From Lasiosphaeria ovina (lineage: Eukaryota > Ascomycota > Sordariomycetes > Sordariales > Lasiosphaeriaceae), in NCBI GenBank assembly GCA_033439765.1, contig JAULSN010000008.1, positions 1,302,001 to 1,366,000 on the forward strand: a stretch of DNA of 64,000 bases, read 5' to 3'. The notes beneath the pieces are model-generated. The model did not search any database and was not told the DNA's origin. It was given only the letters and a program-made list of their open reading frames with translations. The stretch's first letter is position 1; every line of letters starts with the position of its first letter. Positions 57,516-64,000 of this stretch are shown here, in pieces. The translations under genes were made by a program, and so were the position numbers.

Positions 57516-58586
57516 ATGTCTGGGGCGAGAACAAGGCGGCAGGCAGCCTTGGCAACCAAGGCTGCCAACACCGACTCCCAAGTCGTCGTCGAGAACGGCA
57601 GCAGCGAAGCGTACTCGGTAGCCGCCAAGGACACCTCCGAAGATGCCGACGACGACTACCCGCACGAGAACATCTTCTTGTTTGTGCCAAACCTCATTGG
57701 TATGGACCAGAAACCCCCACTTTGCGCCTACCTGCTCTAACCGTGTCCATGCGCCCAGGCTTCTCGAGAATCGTGCTAGCCATCGCATCGCTCTACTTTA
57801 TGCCGCTGCACCCCCGCACGTGCTCGATCCTATACAGCGTGTCGTGTCTGCTCGACGCCCTCGACGGCTACTTTGCGCGGCTGCTCGAGCAGAGCACCAA
57901 GTTCGGGGCCGTGCTCGACATGATCACGGACCGCGCTACGACGAGCTGCCTGCTGTGCTTCCTGGCCTCGGCCTTTCCGCGCTGGAGCATCGTCTTCCAG
58001 CTGCTCATCTCGCTCGACATGGCCAGCCACTACACGCACATGTACGCGACGCTCAGCCTGGGCGGCCAGAACCAGAGCCACAAGAACGTCGACAAGACGC
58101 GCAGCTGGATTCTTAATCTCTACTACACCAACCGCACCGTGCTGTTCTGGTTCTGCGCTCTCAACGAGGTCTTCTTCATCGCCCTCTACCTGCTCTCCTT
58201 CTCGAGCCCCCTGCTCTCCCCGGGCCTGCTGCACCAGGTCTCGGACAGCGCCGCCTCGGCCATCATCAAGGGCGGCGAGGTCAACCCCTCGGTCGTCGGC
58301 CAGATCTACGCCAGCCCCTACAGCGCCGGTGCCCTCGAGCTGGCCCGCGCAAACAAGATGGTGTGTTCTCCCCTCGCGTTGACTTGATCTGTCACGCTAA
58401 CCAGCTCCCCCCGCTGTTCAGGACTCGACCGTGCCGTGGATCATTGCCTCCATCAGCTTCCCCATCATGCTGCTGAAGCAGTTCATCAACGTCGTGCAGC
58501 TCATCAAGGCGAGCAGGTGGCTGGCAGAGGGCGACATCAAGACGCGGAGGGAGCAGGGGCTCCCGCGGCGCAAGAAGTCCGCCTAA
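57516..58586 (+). CDS. PIS1: Phosphatidylinositol synthase (CDP-diacylglycerol-inositol 3-phosphatidyltransferase)
   Basis: Joins myo-inositol to CDP-diacylglycerol in the ER, giving phosphatidylinositol, the precursor of phosphoinositides and inositol sphingolipids. Three exons (57516-57699, 57759-58360, 58422-58586) give 316 residues. The CDP-alcohol phosphotransferase signature D-G-x2-A-R-x8-G-x3-D-x3-D is complete at residues 97-119 (DGYFAR...G...D...D). The N-terminal 55 residues are hydrophilic and acidic, then ENIFLFVPNLIGFSR leads into the membrane core, with MASHYTHMYATLSLGGQNQSHK typical of PI synthases. A fungal-type insertion (residues about 205-260) precedes the last helix, and the tail is basic (LPRRKKSA). 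Donors of introns 1 and 2 are GTATGG and GTGTGT; acceptors are CCCAG and TTCAG. Confidence 0.95.
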
Positions 58587-60626
58587 GGGCTGGGGCCTGC
58601 TTTGCGCGCACTTTGCCCTTTCTGCCGTGAGAAGGAAAGCATGCAAAAGTGCAGACAATGCGCGAGCTTTGGATCACGTCTTCCAGGGGGGCTAGCAACC
58701 TATCTATTCCCTCAAACCCAAACGCGTATCGATCGAGCAGTTTTCGTCTGCATGGAACTTTCGTCTGCTCAAACTCGCGGTATCCGCAACCGCGAACACT
58801 ACCCCGTCTAGCCCGTCTTGCCCCCAAAACTCAGACCCGAGTCCGACTTTGACTAGGGACACGCAACGGCCCATGCATTGGTTGACAAAAGACCCGGGCT
58901 CTTCTTTTTTTTCATGCGTGGCTTATCTCTGTTCCTGGTGCGTGTACGCCTCTCCTAACTACTTGCATGGCGAGGAGGAGAAGACGAATAGGTAGTGTAG
59001 CGAGGCCACGGTTTGTGTGTGTGTGTATGTGTGTTTGTGTGTGCATGAGTAAATTTGGTTTGGTTGTGTGTTGTGGTTAGGGAATACCGCGACGCGGCGA
59101 GGCAGAATACCGTAACAGACTGAGAGATCCAAGTCTAGGCTTTTTCCTTCGTTTTTCGTCTTGCGGTATTTCACTCCTGCCAGTCTACCTCCCTACCTGC
59201 CAGCTTCTTTCTTGCTTACTCGCGAGGGAGGAACATTGTGTGAGGGGCAAGTTTTTATATATTGCCTTTCCTTTCCTTCTTCTTCTGACTTGTATATTAC
59301 TTGTATCTATTACCTATTAGTAGGCAGATGCTGTGCGTATGGGGGGGAATGTACCTACCTAGATTACATGGACTCGGCGGTAGGGGGTAGGTAGGTTAGA
59401 TTTATTATTTGGTATCTATTAGGAAGGGCCCCGGGGGGCAGTGCATGGAATGGACTAGAATGGAACTGGATTGCATATTGATATCATGGACGTGCTGTCC
59501 TTGGCTGGATTGTTTGGCTACTTATGTCGAAGAGTCGTCGTTGTCGTGTTGATAGTGACAGTGACAGTGACAGTGTCGTCGTGTGTGGAGTGGCTAAGTG
59601 CAATATGGGAGGTCTTGATCGTGCCGCGGGGCGGTGGAGGCTCTGTCGACACGTAAGGTGTGTTGTGTGCGGCAGTGGAATAAAGTGATATATTCAGAAT
59701 GATATGTTATTGTGTTTCTTCCAGAGACGGGTATCACTTTGATGTGCCCCTATCTCTCGAGACTCGGGTAAGAGAGTCAGGCTCCCCTTTTGGAAACAGG
59801 CTACAATACCTTCCGCGACTCATCTAGGCTGTCCAGGAGAGGATTAAATAATGGAAATCCTGTCACCCACCCATCCATATGCAATAAACCAGCCCGATAA
59901 CAACAGTAGAATGTCCAGACCAAAGACTGGTAGGACAAAAGAAAAAGGAAAAGCAAAAGAAAAAAAAAGAAAAAAGGGTGAAGAGCAAAGCCTTTTTGTC
60001 TAGGTACGTGGCTTAGGTAGGTAGTAAAAGGATGATGGATGGATAATTTATTATGGATGCCGGAAATATCTTCTATTTAAAAATAAAATAAAAACACCCC
60101 TTTCCGTCCCTTTCCCGAGTTCCTTTCCTTTCCGACCTGTTCCGCTCCGACCCATTCCCAAAAAGCCCTTGTGAATATCTTTTTATTTCATTTCTCTCGC
60201 TTCTATCTCCCTCGCCGACTCTCCTTCGCTGTCTCTGTCTCTCCTTCGCTGGGTATATCCCTTGGAATAAAACCGAAAGAAAAAAAAGAAGAAAAAAAAG
60301 AAACCCTCCGAGTGCTAGGCAAGGTAAGATAAAGTGATGTAAGCCGCTTGTGTTTCCTCCCTTTTCTCTCTCCTCTCTTCCCTTCCTGCTGGTTATGTAT
60401 GTATATATGCAACAGGGGGAAGAAGGAAGAAGGAAAACGAGGGTTAAAAAAAGCAACCGGCCCATCTCGCCGCTGGTCCCGTAGAGTAGAATACAGAAGA
60501 AGACAAAAGAAAAAGACATGGTAAAAACATCTCTTCGCTCGTCTCGGCTCATTCGTAAAATGCCCATACACATACAAACATATCGTACCTGGGCAGGCAG
60601 GCAGGCAATCAATTAATTTATTTATT
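58587..60626. other. Convergent intergenic (3' ends), no gene seen
   Basis: About 2 kb between PIS1 (+) and the kinesin gene (-). It contains GTGTGT-rich (59010-59045), TAGGTAGG and A-rich tracts (59935-59980, 60275-60300). Frames such as that at 60073-60612 (-) are low-complexity Phe/Ser/Arg sequence and look like 3' UTR. Confidence 0.6.
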
Positions 60627-63600
60627 TCACTGATACCGGCCCCCACTGCCACCACCATGCCCATTCCCCACAGCAGCAGGGGCAGGGCTCACAGCGCCGC
60701 TCGCGAGATCGCTCGCACTGGCGCTCGCGGCGCTCGCGCTGTCGCCAGACGACGACAGCAGGAACGACTGGTCGATGCGCAGGATCCAGTCCATCTTGTC
60801 GCGCTCGCTGCGGGCGCCAAACAGCCACGTGTTGTCCGTCCCGTAAATGGCAAACACGCCGGCCTGCAGGCGCTCGCTGAGCTTGCTGATGCCCCCTGGT
60901 GGGGTGCCGCCACCACCTAGAAGACCCGACGGCGAGATGCCGAGGCCGCCGCCGCCGAGGAACCCCGAGAAGAGCAGGCGGCCCGACTGCGTGCGGCGGT
61001 GGCCTCCCGCTCGCGGCGTTGTTGTTGTCGTCGCTGGTGCAGTGTCTGCCTGGTGGTCGCCGTTGCTGTGGGTGTGGCTGTCCTGGCCGTAGTCGTGGTT
61101 CAGCAGTCCGAGGATACCAGGCTGACTGTCGACGCGGGCGTTGCGCAGGCTGACAATGGCAATCTCCTCGCCGTCGGCGACGCTGTGGATGTGCAGGTAG
61201 GGCCGCCGCAGCTCGACGAAGCGCCGCACCCACCGCGTCGCCTCGCTGTTCGGCACCAGCAAGTAGCCGCCCTTGAGCACTGCGGGCGTCTTGTGCACGC
61301 GGATCACCGTGGCGACGAACTCGGGCGGCGACGACGAGTCCTGCACCGGCCCGCCGCTGAGCACCCCGTTGGCCGGCGGGTCCGTGTTGGCCGGGCCGAG
61401 GATGTTTAGTGCGGGGTCGGGATACCGCCGCCAGAGGCCGAGGCACTTGCCGAGCAGCGCCGTCTGTTGCTCCGTGTATTCAGGTACTGGGAGAGGCGCT
61501 TCCGGCTTCTGCTCGTTCTCGGGCGGCGGCGCGGCCTCGTCCAACTGCGACACCTCTGGAGACGACGCCTCCGAGCCGTCGGGCGTGTCTTTGAGCAGCT
61601 CGGCGATCGAGTCGGTGTCGCTGATCACAGGAGGCGGCGGCGGCAGGTCTGCGTCTTCTGTCCCGTCCACGCCGTTACCGCCAGCTTGCTCGCTGGGGTC
61701 TTGGATGCCCAGCCGCCTGAGCACGGCTTGGACGGCCGCGACCTCGGACACTAGCCTGCGCTTCTTCTTGGAGTTGATGTAGTCGGCCACTAGCGACACG
61801 CCGCGCGGCGTCCACGAGACGAGGTTCTCCTCGCCCTTGACGTAGTCGTGCTGGCTGTTAAGGCGCCACAGGTCGCCGGCGCGCTTGATGGGTGCGGGCC
61901 GCAGCTGCACGGTGAAGATGGCGGTGCTGGAGCGCACGAAGCGCACCTGCTGGAAAAGCGACGAGAGGATCGACGTCTGCCGCACAAACGACCGCGACCT
62001 GATCTGGCAGCACACGTTCATGGTGAACTTCATGGGCTCGGCGAGCTTCTCCGAGCTGATCTCCCACGACACGGTCATCTGCACGCGGTACTTTTCGGCC
62101 GTCACCTTGTCGAGCAGCAGCGAGCTGTGCAGCGCCGAGTCCCACTGGCCCGACATGGTCACGCTCCGCGTCCCGTTGGCATTCTTCTTGAAGACGGGGC
62201 TCGACGCGAGCCTTAGGGCGAGGTCAGGCGCGGTGGTGCTCATGTCGGGCGTCTTGCCCGCGCCGTCCAGCAGCTGGATCTTGCCGATGCGCAGCGACGT
62301 CACGTCGTTCCACGGCAGCGCGTCGCCCGAGCTGTGGGTGAGGTTGATGGTGATGCGGCGCTGCAGGCCCTGGTGAAGCTGGAACGTGCCGCTGTCGAGC
62401 TCGCTGGTCTGCGCCACGTCGACGGGCACATACTCGCCGTCCTCGTTCATCTCGAGAATCTTGACCCGCGCGAGCAGGTCGTGCTTCTCCTCGCGGAAGA
62501 ACTGCGACTCGTTTATCCTGGCCGTCTTGGGCCGCGCCGGCACCCCGTCCCTGATGTCGTCCCAGCTGAGCAGCTTGTCGAGGTGCATAGTCGACACCTT
62601 GGCGAATATCGCCACCCGCAGCGTCGTCTTGAGGGGTGCGAACAGCGGAACGCTCATGCTATGGACGCTCTCGAACCGGATGGGGCCCTCGTCAAAGTCC
62701 TTGATCATCTGCGTAGTAGTAATACCATCCTCCTCCGAGATTCCCGGCAGGAACAGCTGCGCGTGCACCTCGGTGCCCTCCCTCTCTGCGAAGCCAACCA
62801 TCTCGTGCATAACGATGTTGAACTTGAGAGTGTTTGTGGGCGCCCGCGCGCTCGACGGCTCTAGGGCCAGCTTGATGCGCCCGATGGCGTGTGTCGTGTG
62901 CGGAGAAACGACGTCGAGCATAAAGTCCTGGACCCGGCTCTCGAAGACGGCCTTGAGCGGCACGTCAGCCTCTCCTACCAGCGTGTACTGCGGCATGCAA
63001 TCCTCGACAAACGGGTTGTCGACGCTCAGGTGCTGCGCGTATTCCGGCTGGTCGAGGTACTGGTACATCTGCCGCATCAGCCGCACCCGGTTGTGCAGCT
63101 TTTCGAGGCTCCACAGGCGGGCGACGCCGTGCTTGTAGTCGATGACGCGAACGCCGATGCACGGTTTCGGGGCCTCCTCGAGGGCGATGTCGTCTCCGTC
63201 GGCCGGGAGCCCGTTAAGAACCATGTCGTACGACGAGCAGAGCACGTGGCCCACGTCGACCACGGTGAACTGGAACACGACGCTCTCCTCCAGCTCGTGG
63301 CTCATGACCTGAGCCTCCTTCAGCATCGACGCGTGCTGCAGGACCGCCTCGGCCATCTCCACCGAGTGGCGGCCCCGCCAGTGCTTGACTGCCATCTTTG
63401 CCCGTTCAATCTCGTTTTGGGACAGTTTTGGGCTGGCCCTCGGCCGCTTGAGCGGATCGAGCTTCTCGATCTTCTGTTCGAATTCCCGCCGCTGCACGTC
63501 CAGCTGCTTCATCATGTCGGTCTTGAGCTGCAGGAGGGTCTCTTCCATCTTGGCCTTTTCCTTCTTGATCTCCTCGACCTCGACGTTGGCGGCCTCGGCG

Positions 63601-64000
63601 CTCTTGAGCTGTTCTCTATACTCGTCCATTTGCTTTTCGAGCTGGTTCTGCATTTCCTCACGCATCTCGCGCATCTTGTCCTCGGTCTCGCCCTGCTTGG
63701 GGGTCGACGGCATCGTGAGGGCCGTGTCGAGCGAGAAGTTGTCGAGCGTGCCCGTCGACATGTACTTTTCCCTCACGGGATACGACGCCATCGACTCCAT
63801 GTCCTCGTCGCCCTCGCGGACGTTGACCCGCTCGGCGCGGGCCCGCTGGACGTCTTCAAACAAGGCATTCAGCTCCTCGTCAGTCAGCTTGGCAAAGTTC
63901 TGGTCCGTGCCGAGGATGGCGGGCGCTGCTTCTCGCCGTGCAAAGGACCAGTCCGACTCTCTCGTGTTGCGCTGGAACGGGGCCGGCGAGTCGGGACGGC
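60627..64000 (-). CDS. Kinesin-3 (UNC-104/KIF1 type), C-terminal part; 5' end outside window
   Basis: An open frame of about 1124 codons enters from the right edge without a start and ends at TGA (60627-60629). No motor domain is in the window; it should lie in the missing part. In order, the visible protein has a linker with NFAKLTDEELNALFEDVQ, a coiled coil rich in Glu/Lys (EDKMREMREEMQNQLEKQMD), the VKHWRGRHSVEMAEAVLQHA stretch, and the KIF1-type region (MSHELEESVVFQFTVVDVG, then VARLWSLEKLHNRVRLM). A DUF3694-like domain and a C-terminal PH domain (LKGGYLLVPN, then WVRRFVELRRPYLHIHS and TDNTWLFGARSERDKMDWIL) follow. Kinesin-3 motors carry endosomes and vesicles to microtubule plus ends, the PH domain binding phosphoinositides. 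The PH domain is split by a Gly/Thr/His-rich insertion of about 75 residues. Confidence 0.93.
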   Translation of the reverse strand, partial: RPDSPAPFQRNTRESDWSFARREAAPAILGTDQNFAKLTDEELNALFEDVQRARAERVNVREGDEDMESMASYPVREKYMSTGTLDNFSLDTALTMPSTPKQGETEDKMREMREEMQNQLEKQMDEYREQLKSAEAANVEVEEIKKEKAKMEETLLQLKTDMMKQLDVQRREFEQKIEKLDPLKRPRASPKLSQNEIERAKMAVKHWRGRHSVEMAEAVLQHASMLKEAQVMSHELEESVVFQFTVVDVGHVLCSSYDMVLNGLPADGDDIALEEAPKPCIGVRVIDYKHGVARLWSLEKLHNRVRLMRQMYQYLDQPEYAQHLSVDNPFVEDCMPQYTLVGEADVPLKAVFESRVQDFMLDVVSPHTTHAIGRIKLALEPSSARAPTNTLKFNIVMHEMVGFAEREGTEVHAQLFLPGISEEDGITTTQMIKDFDEGPIRFESVHSMSVPLFAPLKTTLRVAIFAKVSTMHLDKLLSWDDIRDGVPARPKTARINESQFFREEKHDLLARVKILEMNEDGEYVPVDVAQTSELDSGTFQLHQGLQRRITINLTHSSGDALPWNDVTSLRIGKIQLLDGAGKTPDMSTTAPDLALRLASSPVFKKNANGTRSVTMSGQWDSALHSSLLLDKVTAEKYRVQMTVSWEISSEKLAEPMKFTMNVCCQIRSRSFVRQTSILSSLFQQVRFVRSSTAIFTVQLRPAPIKRAGDLWRLNSQHDYVKGEENLVSWTPRGVSLVADYINSKKKRRLVSEVAAVQAVLRRLGIQDPSEQAGGNGVDGTEDADLPPPPPVISDTDSIAELLKDTPDGSEASSPEVSQLDEAAPPPENEQKPEAPLPVPEYTEQQTALLGKCLGLWRRYPDPALNILGPANTDPPANGVLSGGPVQDSSSPPEFVATVIRVHKTPAVLKGGYLLVPNSEATRWVRRFVELRRPYLHIHSVADGEEIAIVSLRNARVDSQPGILGLLNHDYGQDSHTHSNGDHQADTAPATTTTTPRAGGHRRTQSGRLLFSGFLGGGGLGISPSGLLGGGGTPPGGISKLSERLQAGVFAIYGTDNTWLFGARSERDKMDWILRIDQSFLLSSSGDSASAASASASDLASGAVSPAPAAVGNGHGGGSGGRYQ

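Noticed and set aside
61273..63138. Several + strand frames of 120-250 residues opposite the kinesin gene
   Set aside because: Shadows of the long kinesin coding frame, which has clear domains.

Overview
The window is nuclear DNA of a filamentous ascomycete, most likely a Sordariomycete. The evidence is GC-rich genes with short GT-AG introns carrying CTAAC/CTGAC-type branch sites, long intergenic spacers, and fungal-type protein families (RTA1-like transporter, CYP52-like P450, UNC-104-type kinesin, GH10 xylanase, fungal acyltransferase). No bacterial, viral or organellar sequence was recognised. All exon boundaries come from reading splice signals and checking phase by hand.

Layout. 0-6.4 kb: spermidine synthase (+), an omega-amidase-type nitrilase (-) and a large unrecognised, probably nuclear protein (+). 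6.4-10.9 kb: gene-free. 10.9-15.6 kb: glutamine synthetase (+), whose first exon is only the start codon, and convergent to it a secreted, Cys-rich, probably GPI-anchored NucA/NucB-type nuclease (-). 16.6-21.1 kb: decayed coding sequence ending in a disrupted trypsin-like GDSGSWV gene.

21.4-49 kb is an accessory block: a BAHD-like acyltransferase, two diverging paralogous polytopic membrane proteins with an HHMMGP motif (TLC-like) separated by 6.2 kb without genes, an intron-containing tRNA-Arg(CCG), three unrelated cytochromes P450 (CYP7/8-like, a microsomal fungal type, CYP52-like), an RTA1-family protein, a 14-TM-type MFS transporter with a GC-AG intron, and an ELO fatty-acid elongase. There is no PKS, NRPS or terpene synthase. 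The shared theme (elongation, omega-hydroxylation, acyl transfer, sphingoid-base-type export) suggests, as inference only, a lipid-derived metabolite locus.

49.4-54.6 kb: a 583-bp MITE-like element with 45-bp inverted repeats, a disrupted ankyrin/DYW-type deaminase gene and a disrupted gene of unknown function. 55.5-64 kb: secreted GH10 xylanase (+), phosphatidylinositol synthase (+) and the C-terminal two-thirds or so of a kinesin-3 (-) running off the right edge.

A recurring pattern is that housekeeping genes are intact, while four accessory loci (about 17 kb, 19-21 kb, 50-52 kb, 53-54 kb) carry stops or frame breaks. Every in-frame stop seen in three of them can be explained by one C-to-T change.
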